A stretch of 64,000 nt of DNA from Lentinula raphanica (Eukaryota; Basidiomycota; Agaricomycetes; Agaricales; Omphalotaceae): assembly GCA_027919835.1 (NCBI GenBank), contig JANVFP010000003.1, positions 1,550,001 to 1,614,000 of the forward strand. The letters run 5' to 3'. Both the position numbers and the translations under genes were made by a program. Each line of letters begins with the position of its first letter. Position 1 is the stretch's first letter. Shown here piece after piece: positions 34,629 through 47,883 of this stretch. The notes beneath the pieces are model-generated. The model made no database searches. It had not been told where the DNA came from and saw nothing but the letters and a program-made list of their open reading frames with translations.

Positions 34629-36478
34629 TTACAGTATGGGCCAACTGCCCTCTTCCTTCCATTTATCCACGATTTCTTTGATACCGTCGTGATTGAATTG
34701 CGGTCGTTTCAACTTGTATCCAATAACTTCCTTGATTTTGGTATTGCTGAAGGCTACGATGTGCTTCTCCAGAGCATATTTGTCCATGTATGCAGACAAC
34801 GGAGTATTGGGGATCGGCGGATTTGAGTGTTGGATCATTTGTGTCCAGCCGCCAACATGGTGTTCATTGATATCCTCGACTGCATCCTCCATGAACTGTA
34901 ATCGAATGTGAGATACAATGAGAGTGGATTGTAATAACACACATACTTTGTACATTGTTCTTTCGCCTAGATTGAAGAACTCGAACGTCGTGTTGAAAAA
35001 TGATGTAACAGTTTGCCCAACACTGAGAAGTGTGCTGTTGGAGTCATCCACCTAAGCCATGACAATGAAGATGGGCATAAAGGCAGTGCGCAAGGAGTAG
35101 AAACATACGAGATTGAAGAGAGGAGCGATGAGCTTTTTATCGTGGGGTGGCATGCCCTCAATTTGGGAGACTTTGCTTTTGTCGTTGTGGAAGATGATTT
35201 TTTCTCCCGCCAGACTGTCAGCTTCTTTTCGCCCTAGCGAAGCCATCCACGCCGCTGAAGCCCAAGCAGCAGCAGCTAAATCCTCAACATGAAGAGTGTT
35301 GGTCGGATTCTTGCCAGGTGACCACCTAGCCAATTCTGATAAGTGAAGGGGGTTCCATGACAGGCGGTCGAGAACACGTACACCGACTTCATGGGTTTCT
35401 GGAGGTATCCATACACAGAACCGACAGTGATCGCAGAAGTTACTTACAAGAATTCAATGTCAGTTCAATACGTTTCCAGGGGGGTAAGAACGCGGACTCA
35501 CTGTCTCCGAATTCAACATAAGGACCATAAACAAATCCAACCCTGAGAATGACCAAGTTGAGGCTGGAATTTGGTGAATCAGCGAGGTACTGAAGGGGGA
35601 AGACGTATGATAACGCACTCTTCAATAGCGGCCAGCATTCTAAGTGTCTCGTGCCACCAAGTTCCGATAGTCCCATCTGGTTTCGGATCGTCTTTCTCGT
35701 CGTGGGTACCTTTGCTGGTGGTCTCGTAGAAAGGAAGAGTGACTCGAACGTACGCCTTGACTTTTCGTTTGGCGGCCTCTTGACCGAGCATACGGGCAAC
35801 ATTACACGTTGTATTGACGAGGATCTATACGGCCCAGAATAAGGAAAGGAACCAGAAAGTTGGTACATAAGATGAAATCAAGAACGACCCAAGGACACGT
35901 ACCATTTCGGTCCGATCGTGGCGAACTTCTCCAGTCAAGTCGAAAACATAATCATAAGGTCCTTGTCCTTCAGGTGGGTCAAAGACAGATTGTACAATGG
36001 CTAATGGGTCGCTCGTGAGCAGAGTGTTTGTTGAAAGACGTTCGGTCGACGACGCACATGGAACAGTGAGATTGGCTTGTTTATAGTCTACTTGGGGTTT
36101 CGCGAGCACCTTTGGGAACTCAGCACCCAGATACCTTGTGGAAGATGACGTTAGGGATGGGAAAAGTGGCAACAACGACATATCGGGAAACATACGTTGT
36201 GGCGGGAGCGACAGAGTATTTGTCCACGATTCTGAGATGCTGTAGACATATGAGTACAACATAGACCAGTGCAAATGCTGGACAAGGCTCACCGAAACTA
36301 ATGGTTCTCCTTCCAGCGGTACGAGATATGCTGCCAGAGCACGAGAGTAAGTGTTGACACCACCTGCGGGATTTTGAAGAAAAGCAAGGTAAGAAAAAAC
36401 TTTTGTTCATGTGAAATTTTTCGGGGACGAGGCCTCACCGCAGATGAGGACGTTCGGTTTTGAGGATCCGTCGGACAT
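34629..36478 (-). CDS. NAD(P)-dependent epimerase/dehydratase-like protein
   Basis: Extended short-chain dehydrogenase-like protein. The ATG at 36478 gives MSDGSSKPNVLICGG, joined by an intron to VNTYSRALAAYLVPLEG: the beta strand and glycine-rich turn of a Rossmann fold. Later exons carry IVDKYSVAPATTYLGAEFPK, DYVFDLTGEVRHDRTEMI, LVNTTCNVARMLGQEAAKRK, YVRVTLPFYETTSKG, TWWHETLRMLAAIE, LNLVILRVGFVYGPYVEFGD and NTLHVEDLAAAAWASAAWM. These follow the order of NAD-dependent epimerases (NTxxNVARM, LRxGxVYGP, LHVEDLAxA). The C-terminal part ends KWKEEGSWPIL. The classical YxxxK pair is not clear, so activity and substrate are open. About eight exons. Confidence 0.8.
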
Positions 36479-36971
36479 TTGTTGTAGTTGCGGTAGATGA
36501 CGGCGAAGGAGAGGAGAGTTTGGTTGGTGCGAGGACAAAGGAAAGGAAGAAAGAGATGGAGGTTGGTAGTAAACGATTAAAGTAGAGGGCCCGATTTGAT
36601 TACGTGCTAAGAATTGGGTCGACCTGATCTCGATTGCCAGGCTCGATGTGATCTTTTATAAATGGCCAGTTTCTCTATGGAGATATGCTAGCAATTCATT
36701 CTGCGATTTCTTATTAGAAAAAGCTCAATAAAACACACAGCATGGTGCTGTTCAAGCTACATACTGCGATTCCTGGCAAATTTTCTGCGCAACGGCTCCG
36801 AAGACAGCTCAAAGAGCTCATATGCTTGTCACTGATAATCGTTTTGCTTCCGTTCTTTTACTATGGTAGACTGACGCTCGCAGCATGATAGCATTTTAGC
36901 CAATCTACATAAGAGTGATATCTTCTTCGCCTTCCAACTTCCAAGTAAATGTTCTTCCCATCTGTAAATCA
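36479..36971. other. Intergenic
   Basis: About 490 bp between the epimerase-like gene start and the HIBADH stop, both minus strand. It holds the epimerase promoter. Nothing else is recognised. Confidence 0.35.
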
Positions 36972-38426
36972 TCACGGTGATTCGACGCCTACTTTGATCC
37001 TCTTCCCTTCCTCCATTGCTTGCTTCAAGTATTGATACACGGACGAGAAATCCTTCCGTGCTAGTTCTGGCTGTTCCTCAATCATCTGTCCGTACAACCT
37101 CTGAGCTGTTAGGCCCAAGGGAACGGGACATCCAGACAATGTAGCGACATTACTAGCCAGTCCCATATCCTGTTAACGATATATGGATCAGATCATGATG
37201 CTTCGAAGGTGTATAGCTGAAACACTTCTTCTCCTGTAGATCAAAGTGTCCCACTAAAATTACCTTGAGCATCAAAGCCGTGGCAAATCCCCCCTCGTAG
37301 TCTCTCTCACATGGTGGCGATTTCTCGGGCAGAGCATGAGGAATCGGATTATTAACCGAGATAGACCAGCAGTTCCCAGTGGACGAGCTGATTACGCTGG
37401 ACAAAATGGCCGGATCGAGACCTAATTTCGTACCCAGCAACATCGCTTCGCCTACAACGATCTGTTGAACTCCTAAGATGAGCTGATAGAAGTATCAGTT
37501 AATTCAGTGTTTCACGAAGATGAAACGGGGGGGAGTGCGAGGTTTACGTTGTTGCATATTTTTGCTGCCAGACCGGCACCAGAAGGCCCACAGTGAATGA
37601 TTCTTTGACCCATGGAAGCTAGTATTGGTTGCGCTTGGTCAAAAGCCGTTGTCGTCCCGCCAACCTACGAGTGTACATAGTATGTGCGTGTTTCAGAATT
37701 TTGGTCGTTGTCTTGTTCGGAATTTCAAGGAAGCGAAAATACTCACGAGAAAGGCAAGCGTTGCAGCTTTCGCACCGGTGACACCTATAGGAGTTTACGA
37801 ATTGACCATTAGGAAATCATCCGAAATGAAAAAGGCACGACCAACCTCCAGAAACTGGGGCGTCCACCATCTGCGACCCGAGAGCGGTAACGTTTTCCGA
37901 CACGGAGCGGGCTACATCTACGTCGAGCGTAGTGGAATCAATACAAAGGGTGCTCTGCACCTGATCTGCGGGAAGGCTTCGAAGAGTGGGGATAATTCCA
38001 TTATTATACACGTTCTGAACTTGAGGCGAAGAAGGTAGCATCGTGATGATTGTACGAGAAGCTAGAGTCGCTCTGAACTATTCATGATCAGAAATTGAGA
38101 GCACAGGCAATCATAAGAACTTGTTACTCTTCTGGAGTCTTAGCAATTTTGATCCTCGATCCTGGAAATTGTTTGACAAAATTCGAACAAAAGCTTTGCG
38201 CAGTCTCTGGAACGGTATCGCAGACTACGAACTCTGACTCATTGGCCTGTGCGAACTGTTTCGAGAATAAATTGAAGGCCATTTCATGCCCCATACGACC
38301 TGTTTACGATTCAGGTTTGTCTCTCTGATAAACAGCTGGAAACCTACCTAGCCCAATGAAGCTTGTGCTTCGTGATCTCACCGAAGAAAATGCATGGATA
38401 TTCATCCATCGTAAAGAGGGCCTCAT
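36972..38426 (-). CDS. HIBADH: 3-hydroxyisobutyrate dehydrogenase, mitochondrial
   Basis: NAD-dependent beta-hydroxyacid dehydrogenase of valine breakdown, oxidising 3-hydroxyisobutyrate to methylmalonate semialdehyde. The start at 38426 gives a basic, Ser-rich presequence (MRPSLRWMNIHAFSSVRSRS) for mitochondrial import. Then come FIGLGRMGHEMAFNLF, the NAD-binding turn, TMLPSSPQVQNVY, STLCIDSTTLDVDVAR, and MVDAPVSGGVTGA, the substrate-binding signature. GPSGAGLAAKICNN carries the catalytic Lys, followed by LILGVQQIVVGEAM, NPIPHALPEKSPPCERDYEG and MLKDMGLASNVA, the latter with the conserved KD. Ends IKVGVESP. The acceptor after the DNA for KTPEE must be the AG at about 38066 to reach ATLASRTIITM in frame. 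No other valine-pathway gene is adjacent. Confidence 0.92.
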
Positions 38427-40125
38427 GTTAAAAGTTCTGGGTCCTGGGTAAGAGCAAGCAGAGTTCCGACTCCTGAGAACATCAAATGCGGGGAAATCGT
38501 GTGAAAAAGTTTCGAATGCCTACCGTCACGGCAATCGCCGACTCAGAACTTTCCCGCGGTCTCTCCTGGATTTTATCGGTCTACGGTAACGAGGCTCGTC
38601 AAATTAAGTATGCAGTATGTACATACTTTCACTCATCATACCCACAAAACTCTTGAAGGGTTCAATTCTCCGTCAGGCTTCTTTTGCGCTGTAGCGGCCT
38701 GCGCTCTCAGTTTGGGGATAGGTGAACAGAAAGTTTCAAACAGCTCTTGACAACATCCACGGTTACCCGTTGGGCGAATTTGGTCTTTCCGACCCATGCT
38801 TCATCTTGCTCAACGGAGCTCGTCACCAGTCGTCAACCCGTCACCCTGAGCTGCTCATTCCTGGCCCATTCAGTGTACAGAGTGTATCATCGCGCGCTGT
38901 CATCGAACGACCGTAGACTCGTTTTATCCGTTTTGTCTGGAAAAAAGTTGCTAGTGGCTGCTATTGAACGGCTCGGAGTGCTTCAAAATGCTTTATCGCT
39001 GCCAGAGTAACCATGTAACTTTAAGTGAATTATGAACGAAGTTGACAGGGTTTTTTCATGTTGTAACCCGCTCGGAATGGAGATTTTCGTGGAAGCCACA
39101 TGTCCCGGCGTAGACACACTCTGCTGTCAGGGGCTTCAGGGAGTCGCCCGATAGTACGTTCGGGTGAGCTATGTATTTCTTACACTGAGCTTGTTTCTGA
39201 TGTATTGTCTTTGAATATACGCTCCGTTTCAAGTACAATTTTGACCTCAAGGCTGAACTTTGACGTTGAACCTCCTTTAACCCGACGGGAGGAATTGCAA
39301 AAGTTACGGTCTTGCTTAACCCATGTGGCAGAACTCACATTCATGAAGCTCAAACTCCCTTTGAAGCGAAGTTGCTGTTGTTTACTACCTCATGCAACGC
39401 ACCCAGGCGGCCCCGGCTGTAATAGGCAGACAGAACACTAGGATATATCATATCCTTGTCATACCCCGTGTTGGCAGGATGGCGGGTATGTATCAGGTTT
39501 CTGACACCGATACCGATGACCCGCGACTGACTGTGGAATGAATCATGTATCGGAGAGCTCGTATGCAACCTGTCATACGGTCGGTGAAAGTACTTAGCTC
39601 GTTGCTTCATTCAATGTTCCCTACAAGTCCGTAAAATACTTGCATCTTGTCTTGGCAACTTCTTGCTGGAGCCTGCCGGAGCAAAGGCATACGGTAAGAG
39701 ACGGTAAGGTTGCTGTAAGTAACTTGTAAAGTTCTTTCACATCGTGAATCCATTTCTCCAATCAGTGACACAAACCCAGAGTATATTGATTGTGCGTTCA
39801 CCGTACTCATGCATACTACTGACTCCGTCCTAGCTGCACTCAGGTTGCACTTATCGTTCATTTATCTCGGCATTTCCAATGAAGTCCCCCAATTCTTGAA
39901 TTCATACCACCCCAAGACTGCGTCTCCATGCTATCAGCATTTTGAGGTGGGACTACTCTGACTTGTACCCTCTTGTACCGTCCTGTTTCGTCATGTCCTC
40001 GTATCGGTGACAAGTGAAAAAGTCTGTCAAGACCATAGCTGGCAATGCCAAAGTTAGCAAAGTGAACAGCCACAGTCCATAGTGACGTAACTTCATTTCT
40101 CTGCTATGTATAGCCTATTGTGCAC
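38427..40125. other. Long divergent intergenic region
   Basis: About 1.7 kb between HIBADH (minus) and the metallophosphoesterase (plus). It should contain both promoters. Frames of 60-113 codons occur on both strands, overlapping and without motifs. No RNA gene or transposon remnant is recognised. Confidence 0.35.
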
Positions 40126-41177
40126 ATGGTCCAACCAGATATCTGTTGTCAAAACGCTCGTGTGTACCTGGAGTATGACCATCCTACCGACATACCAGTG
40201 CAAGAAGAAGGCTGGACTCGGTTTGTGTGTATTTCAGACACACACTCACATACGCACTGGGACGACGGCGGGCGCATGCCTCGAGGAGATGTTTTACTTC
40301 ACGCCGGTGACCTTAGCAGTTATGGGACAGTCCAGCGACTGAAAAAAACGATAGATTGGTTAGGAGGCCTGGAAGGATATGGGACGAAAGTGTAGGTGAA
40401 CGTTTCTTGGGTTGTTCCACTCGAATTTTGCCTAATGCCATGAAGGATCATAGCTGGAAATCACGACGTGTGTGACTGTACTCTCTAGCCTAGTCGGCGC
40501 GGACGTTAATTGGATGGTTTGATTCCTATAGTTATGGCTTGACAAGAATTGCAGTGAGCTGGTTCACTTCGACAAGGAGGAGAGAGCAGCGATGTTGGAT
40601 GCATGTCAAACGCTGATGGCCAAGTCCCGTCTGAGTCAAATGGGATTGACGTATTTGGAGTTTGAGGAGACAACCATACAGGCGAGCGATAGTACGAAGG
40701 AATGGAAAGTGTTTGGCTCTCCAGTGAGTGACTGTTCTGCGTGCGATTGAAGGAGCTAACCCCCAAGCTCAAGGCTTCGCCTCTACACTCAAGTGGTGCT
40801 TTTCAATACGGTACGAAGGAGGAGGCGAAAGGTATATCGGCACAAACTCACAATGAAACATTTTCGCGAAGCTGAACACAAGTCTCCCAGAAATCAACTC
40901 AAGAATCCCGTCCCATACCGAGATTCTTTTGACACATACACCGCCGTATCAAACTCTGGACAAAACGCGCCGGGATAAACACGCAGGATGCAAAGTTCTC
41001 GGGAAGCGCTTGACTTCAGGTCGACTTCGGCATTGCCGATTGCATGTTTTCGGACATATACACGAAGCTGCGGGAGCCGTAATCATCGATGCTGTGGATG
41101 GAAGAGCAGAAAGAGTGGCTGTTAATGCTGCTATGATGCATAGAGGAAAGCCTATCGTAGTAGACTTGAAGAATTGA
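40126..41177 (+). CDS. Calcineurin-like metallophosphoesterase (MPPED-like)
   Basis: Small metal-dependent phosphoesterase. The ATG at 40126 gives MVQPDICCQ. The metallophosphatase motifs are in order: FVCISDTHSHTH (D-x-H), VLLHAGDLSSYG (GD), VIIAGNHDLWLDK (GNHD), EILLTHTPPYQTLDK (H), and LHVFGHIHEAAG (GHxH). Between them, PASPLHSSGAFQYGTKEEAK and EINSRIPSHTEIL match the MPPED1/2 type. Five exons are needed; the small introns at about 40396-40445, 40468-40530, 40724-40775 and 40831-40899 follow splice signals and restore these motifs. The short length and lack of extra domains suggest a soluble enzyme. Substrate unknown. Only 115 bp separate its stop from the SPT16 start, on the same strand. 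Confidence 0.9.
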
Positions 41178-41292
41178 ATTTCTGTGCCGCACACGGCATT
41201 GTTCAAGTCACGCGAATTTTTCGAGCTCCGCCCACTCTCATTTCGTTGAGAAAAATGTCGCGACGCGCTTGCCTTCGTTTCGTACTCTCACC

Positions 41293-44200
41293 ATGTTGGT
41301 TGAACTCAACAAATCGCAGTTCCATTCGCGTGTCAAACGTGTATATTCTGTCTGGGAGGTGAGCGTCGTTGTGCTGTTTATGAAGATCCAATGATTAAAT
41401 TCATCTCTGCATCTTGTTGCTTGTGCATGTCAATTCTGGAATATAGAGCGCGAATTCAGACGAAGATTACGCCTCAATAGCCAATGCAGAAGCTCTTCTC
41501 CTCCTGGCAGGTGACCCGGCTGGTGAAGATGAGCCTATGAAGAAGGGCACTTGCTTCCAGGTGTGCAGGCTTCCATCGTTCCCTTTTTTCATTGCTTACT
41601 AAATTTTACCGGTCTACTGGCAATTCATAGCAATGGCTGCTCGGATATGAGTTTCCCTCGACATTCCTGTTATTCACGAAGAAGAAACTATGCATCTTGT
41701 GCTCTGCCTCGAAGGGTACGTGTTGATTGCTGTATCTGCTTGACAATCTCATAACCACACCCCTTCGCTTGGTGACCTATAGCCAAAATCCTCTCTCAGA
41801 TCGAAGGCCCAGGTGGCGACATACAAGTTGAACTTTTCGCTCAAGCCAAGGCCAAAGATGCACCCAACGACGCTTTACCCAGGTTCTTTGAGATATATGC
41901 TTCAAAGAAGACTGTCGGGATACTATCAAAGGAGACACACGTGGGCAAGCTGGTGTCAGAATGGAACAAGCTGGTTTCGGAGGCGTCGAGTAAGCCCGAA
42001 TTGGTGGATATGTCAGTGGCTGTATCTGCAATAATGGCACAGAAGGATCAAGAGGAGCTGGTATGTTGTTCAACAGACGTTGATGTCCATTGAACGAAGT
42101 TGTACTGATCATTGCTCGATTTTGCCAGAAAATCATTCAAACTGCGGCAAATCTTACCTCTACTTTGCTAAAGTACCACGTAGGACCACGACTAGAGACT
42201 ATCCTGGACAAGGAAAGCAAAATCTCACATGATACTCTTGCCGCTCAAATTGAGGGTCGGTTGGGGTCAGGTGAAGGCGATAATGCAAAAGGACCTGATA
42301 TGAAGGTTTGGAGTAAAGGCAAGGGGTTGGAAAAGGTATGCAATAGCGTCTACGCTTCGCTGATAGTGCAGCTTATACTCTTTGTAGATCGACTGGCAAC
42401 TGGTTGAATTTGCGTATTCGCCAATAATCATCTCACGATCATCTAAAAGTGGTTACGATTTACGATACACGGCCGAGTCTACGGAGGATAACATCGCCCA
42501 CAAAGGTGTTTTGTTGGTTGCCTTCGGCATGAGATACAAAAACTACTGTGCAAATGTCGGGAGGACGTTCATCGTTGATCCAACACCTGTTCGTTTCTTG
42601 CCCTCTCTGGATGATTATAGTTTCTCATGCGTCTCGTAGGAACAAGAGGCGCAATACAGCGTTCTTCTATCATTGCAAGCGGAACTGCTCAAATTCATCA
42701 CTGATGGAGTTGCCGCACGTGAAGTCTATCAACATGCCCTAGCCTATGTGAAAGAAAAACATCCTGAATATGAGAAGAATTTCGTCAAGAATTTGGGCTT
42801 CGGGGTGAGCGTCGAGATGCTTCTGTGTGATATCTCGTTACTAGACGTGTCTCTCAGACTGGCGTGGAGTTTCGTGATTCCACTTATCTACTGTCTCCTA
42901 AGAATGGGCACATTCTTCGAGAGAATATGACACTGAACTTGGGGCTGGGCTTTTCCGACTTGGTAGATGCTGATGGATCCAAGTTCGTCTTTCTTTCAAA
43001 TCCTTCGTCTGATCTGGCCGTTTACATCGCCGTCCCTTGCAATAGATACGCCCTACATATCGTCGACACCATTAAAGTCGGCAAAAATGGTTCAACTTTC
43101 CTCACAGATGGCATGAAATCAACCAAAGATTTCCTGTTCTTCCTGACTCCCGAATCCGAAGATGACAAACCCAAGAAGCCAGAACGTAAAGCTCCTGTGC
43201 AGCCTCGCGCGAACGGCACTCCCTCCAAATACACGGTGGCCGGGAAAATGCTCAGAAATAATCGTCGTGCGGCACAAGACGAAGTGCATCAGACCGCAGC
43301 TGCCAAGTTGGCGGAACATCAGCGGGAGTTGCACGCCAAATTACAAGAAGAGGGACTGGAGAAATACTCGGAGGGCGGTGGCGAGAAAGGCGGAAAGGAG
43401 GGCAAAGGGTGGAAGAAATTTCAGAGTTATAGAGGAGAGGGAGCTCTACCGAATGACGTGGATAGATTAAAGGTGTGAAACCCTGTGGTGGCGGCTTGTA
43501 CATACTAACGTCCGTGCAGATACTCGTTGACCGCAAAGCGCTTTCAGTAATTCTGCCCATCCATGGGTTCGCTGTCCCGTTTCACATCAACGCCATAAAA
43601 AATGCCGTTAAAAACGACGAGGGCGAATTCACCTATCTGCGAATCAACTTTCAAACCCCAGGACAGGTAGCAGGTAAAAAAGAAGATACAGTGCGTTAAC
43701 ATATGCTTGTACGCCATGTCCAGGGGGTTGATTCACATCTGATGTAGCCTTTCGAAGATCCTGACGCCACTTTCGTCCGTTCAATAACATATCGAACAAC
43801 TGACGGCCATCGCTTCGATTCCATCAACAAGCAGATAAACGAACTGAAGAGAGATGTCAATAAACGAGAAGCCCAGAAGAAAGAAATGGCAGATGTCGTT
43901 GAACAGGACTCGCTCATAGAACTGAAGGGCAGACGGCCAGCCAAAATGCCCGAGGCTTTCATTCGTCCTGCTCCAGACGGTAAGAGGCTTCCAGGAGAGG
44001 TTGAGATTCATCAGAATGGTGTACGATACCAATCTCCAATGGGACAGAAAGTCGGTGAGTTCCGAAGCAGTCATATCTCATCAAACCCGTCATACTCACC
44101 TCATCCGTTTCGTAGATGTTCTGTTCAGCAACATCAAGCATTTATTCTTTCAGCCATGTGATCATGAACTGCTTGTCATCGTCCATATGCATCTGAAGTC

Positions 44201-45466
44201 TCCAATAATAGTTGGGAAGAAGAAGACATCCGTATGTTTTATATTATTTTGTCCATTTTACATTGGCTATATCTCTTTTGGTGCTGATCCCATAGGATGT
44301 GCAATTCTTCCGAGAAGCCACAGATGTTCAGTTCGATGAGACCGGAAATCGCAAACGCAAACACAGATACGGCGATGAAGATGAAATCGAGATGGAGCAG
44401 CAGGAGCGGAAACGAAGGCAATTCCTGAACAAAGAGATCAAGGCTTTCGCAGAGAGGATTGCGGAAGCTGCCTCTGCCTCTGTATGTCATCTTTATGCTG
44501 ATGTCCGACGATTTTGACTTGAACTATATGACAGAATGGTGAACCGCTGGAGCTTGACATTCCTTTCCGTGAACTCTCATTTGAAGGCGTACCCTTCCGT
44601 ACTTCTGTTCGCCTGCAGCCTACCACCGACTGCTTGATCCATCTGACAGATCCACCATTCTTAGTCGTGACGCTGTCGGAGATTGAGATCGCCTCCCTGG
44701 AACGAGTTCAATACAGTCTCAAACAGTTCGATTTGTGTCTGATATTCAAGGATTTCACCAAGCCTCCACTACATATCAACTCTATACAAAGTTCTTCGAT
44801 GGACGATGTGAAGAATTGGTTAGAGTAAGTTTGGAACCTATTTCCATGTTCTTGATGATGCTGTTGCTGACTGGTTTCTGAATAGCTCTGTAGACATTGC
44901 GATGGCGGAGGGTCCAGTGAACTTGAACTGGGGACCGATCATGAAGCACATCAATGAATCACCGTATGAGTTTTTCCATGGCGGCGGATGGTCATTCTTG
45001 AGTGGAACTACAGGCGGAGCAGGGGTATGTTCAGTGCCGGAACTCAACGCACTAGTTACTGATATATTCACCAGAGTGACCCGTCTGATGTGGCAGATAC
45101 CGAGTCCGAGTTTGAGGCAGAATCAGATGAATCTGAACAATCTTCGGCCAGTGACGATGAAAGTGAATTCTCTGACGCCAGTGGAAGTGAGAGTGGATCT
45201 GATTTCGGGGAAGGGTCGGAAAGCGATGATGGTGAGCTCAACGCCAACCCTCATGACTTGGATCTGGCAACTCATGATTGTTCTTTTTTCTTTCAGGTGA
45301 TGACTGGGATGAACTCGAACGAAAGGCAGCCAAGTCAGACCTGAAGCGTGCTGAACTCAAAAAGGGCAGAGGGTCTGATGCTGATTCTGACGACGACCGC
45401 CCCAAGAAGAAAAAGGCTGCTCCAAAAGCGAATGGGAAGAAGAAGTCTACCAAGGCTTCGCGGTAG
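41293..45466 (+). CDS. SPT16: FACT complex subunit SPT16
   Basis: Histone chaperone that, with Pob3, loosens and rebuilds nucleosomes during transcription and replication. Start at 41293 ([21 protein letters not shown]). The N-terminal aminopeptidase-like domain follows ([76 protein letters not shown]). A basic linker and the middle PH-like domains come next: [84 protein letters not shown]. It ends with [28 protein letters not shown], a long acidic Ser/Glu/Asp tail, and a Lys-rich end typical of the nucleosome-binding tail. About 14 exons. Intron 42983-43045 is 63 nt and stop-free. The aminopeptidase active-site residues are not expected to be functional in this family. Confidence 0.95.
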
Positions 45467-45776
45467 TGACGTTCATGTCGCGCAGCTGTATATCATATTG
45501 TATTCTATATTATTTTACATGACCTGCCTTCATTACTGGGCTTAGTTACTCTGTAGTCTTGGTTTGAGTATGTTCAAAATTCCTATAGGCTATGCCAAGT
45601 CCGCAGGAGGTTCAATACATTCAATGCCGCAGTCGTTTCATTTACTTGTACAGATCGCAGCGTAGTTGGTTGTATTTATACCTCATCCTCTTCTCTTTTC
45701 TTCTGCATTTTATCTCTTTCCAGTGCTCGTACAGCAGACTGTGGACACCGCCTTCAATCGTAGGGACTCAGAGGTC
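45467..45776. other. Intergenic, promoter of duplicated gene A
   Basis: About 310 bp after SPT16. TATTTATA at 45673-45680 and a CT-rich tract (about 45685-45725) precede the next start. Nothing else is seen. Confidence 0.4.
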
Positions 45777-47107
45777 ATGATTCTCGAAGAGAAAGCTTTA
45801 CTCAACCCTCCACCGCCATATGAAGCGTCCAGGTCGACCACAGATATCGAAACATCCAGCACTATCTCTGTCGGCAGCAACAATCCATATGCTGCTTACC
45901 TCTCCGCTCGACGGCCTGCAAAGCTCAAGCCCTCGTTTTCCTCGCTGTCATCCCATCTACTCCTCCAGATCGTATACTATACCTTTCCACAAGAGGACGG
46001 TCAGTTCGAAGGGGATTTAAAAGCGGTTCTGCAACGGAGGACGTTGCATTGGCTGGAAACCTCGCTGAGGCTTGTGAACCGTCATCTATATATTGGTATG
46101 TTCGTTATATCTTGGAAGAGCATCGAAGCTGACGGAGTAATCGATTCATGCTCGCAGCTTGCATGCACATCCTACGCTCAACTTATCTGCCATCTTATGA
46201 TTCCTTAATCAGACCGCCCTACTCTTCAGATCCTTTCCCTTCCTCACAATCCCTCACTTCATACCAATCGTCGTCCTCAAGACGTTCCCCTTATGGAACC
46301 TCGAGTTCCCTCTTCCCCCAACACCGCGAATTGCAAACGTTGGATCTTTTCATCTCGGTTCTAGCACACGAAGAATTGTTGTATGATACTTCGGAGTTGC
46401 ATCTATCGAGGCATGAAGCATACAAGGATATATTCGACCTTAGACAACCTCGGAGTCGGATAGAGGATTTGATTGCTAGAGAGGGTGCTAAAGCCGGTTT
46501 GATTACTTTGGAGGATTCCTTGCCCGGAACTCGACCTACTTCTCCTCACACGCCATCAGAGGCTGTCGGGAAAGAGAACAGTCCATATTCTATGGACAGT
46601 GGAAGTACTAACAGCAGTCTGGTGTCATTGCCACGTTCTTCCACATCCCCGCCCCTAAAACCGTCGAAAAAATCAAACTCTACCTTCCGCTTATTCTCTG
46701 TCTTCTCTTCAAAAGGGAAAGGGAAAGCAAAGGCACTCGAGGATCAACAATCTTTCCAGCAGACGATGAAACGCAAGGCCGAGGTATCACCCATACCCTT
46801 TCGCTCTCTCACCGTCTGTTTTTCGACGCGCAAAGTCGGGCTGATGTACGCCCCTGTACCAGCGTGTACGAGTTCCAAAAGTTCCCTGACGGTGACTGGA
46901 TCATGCTCCAGTTCGTCAACGGCTTACGGAGGGAGTACTTATGGTGCTTTGGGTGTGTCGTATAATTCGAGGGGAAGGAAAAGGACTATTGTGGAGGTAC
47001 AGAGGGATAAAGACGAGGCGTTGGAGGTTACTGCTAGGAGGTTAGTAAGAGGATTGAAGGATTGGATGGAGGAGGAGGAGGGAGCTCGGATGTACACCGG
47101 GTCATGA
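45777..47107 (+). CDS. Duplicated gene A: F-box-like / Ser-rich protein of unknown function
   Basis: Exons 45777-46095 and 46158-47107 give 422 aa. I do not know its function. The first ~30 residues are proline-rich (LLNPPPPYEAS, a PPxY motif). Then FSSLSSHLLLQIVYYTFPQE and WLETSLRLVNRHLYIACMHI LRSTYLP look like the start of an F-box or similar helical domain (inference only). A conserved block LDLFISVLAHEELLYDTSEL...HEAYKDIFDLRQPRSRIEDLI follows, then a variable Ser/Thr/Pro/Lys-rich middle, then a conserved end: IPFRSLTVCFSTRKVGLMYA, GGSTYGALGVS and VQRDKDEALEVTARRLVRG. Every conserved block has a counterpart in the gene at 59357-60657. The start at 45777 was chosen because the paralogue starts at the equivalent MI-x-x-EK. 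Phase-1 GT-AG intron. Confidence 0.8.
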
Positions 47108-47883
47108 TCAGAGGAAGGAAGGAAGGAAGGAAGGAAGGAGTGTACATTTGTAGAATGTAGAATGTAATTTTATACCTAAGTATTCACAATCTTGCATACG
47201 TTTCTGACATTTACTGCACTAAAGCTCTTTGTATAGAGACAGAGCTGAGATTGACAAGAGTCACAGTCTCCCCTAGGCAGACTCGAGTCTCGACTCTCGC
47301 AAGACAAGCTTGTGTTATAAGAGGGTGATGGTACATATTATGTAATTCCCTCTTGTCTTTTCCTTTTCTTTTCCAACTTCGATCTACGTACGCCCTTGGC
47401 TTTCTTCGTTGCTCCACGAAGCCTTCAGATGCACCGTTGCCCACCGAAACTTTCAGATACAACTCAGAAGACGAATCCCGATTCCCGCAACCTCTGGAAA
47501 TTCGGCATGTCCTTCCTTGTGGCCTTCCTCGCCCTCCCCCTGGGTACCCTCACCTGCCTTCTGGCGCACATAAGCTACAGCACTTATTTCCCTCTCAGAC
47601 CTTGACGCGAGCTACGGACTGGGCTTCAGGTTTCTGCGACAATGATGCCGGACAAGCCGGGACACAGGTGATTGTTATCGATTGAATATCGTGCCTTTCT
47701 TACTCTTCCTCACACTCACCAGGTTATCCTCAGACCAGCACCACTCGTAATGACAAGGTTGTCCTCCAAAACATCAGGAGCAAGATCACTATATCTTTTG
47801 GTGCAAATATATAGTCTAAAAAAGAATCGAACCAGGTGAACTGTTTCGCTCGCTACTCGTTGTATGGAATCTGATTTGTAGCA
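47108..47883. other. Intergenic
   Basis: About 780 bp downstream of duplicated gene A, starting with a GGAA microsatellite. A plus-strand frame at 47353-47685 (110 codons, no ATG before several Pro-rich stretches) has no known motif. A tRNA B-box-like GGTTCGATTC followed by six T's occurs on the minus strand near 47825 but has no tRNA around it. Confidence 0.35.
47113..47139 (+). repeat. GGAA microsatellite
   Basis: Six to seven perfect GGAA units, six bases after the stop codon of duplicated gene A, so in its 3' UTR. Such tracts vary in length between strains. Confidence 0.9.

Noticed and set aside
47815..47880. tRNA-like B box with T6 terminator on the minus strand
   Set aside because: No A box, no acceptor-stem pairing and no anticodon arm can be drawn around it.
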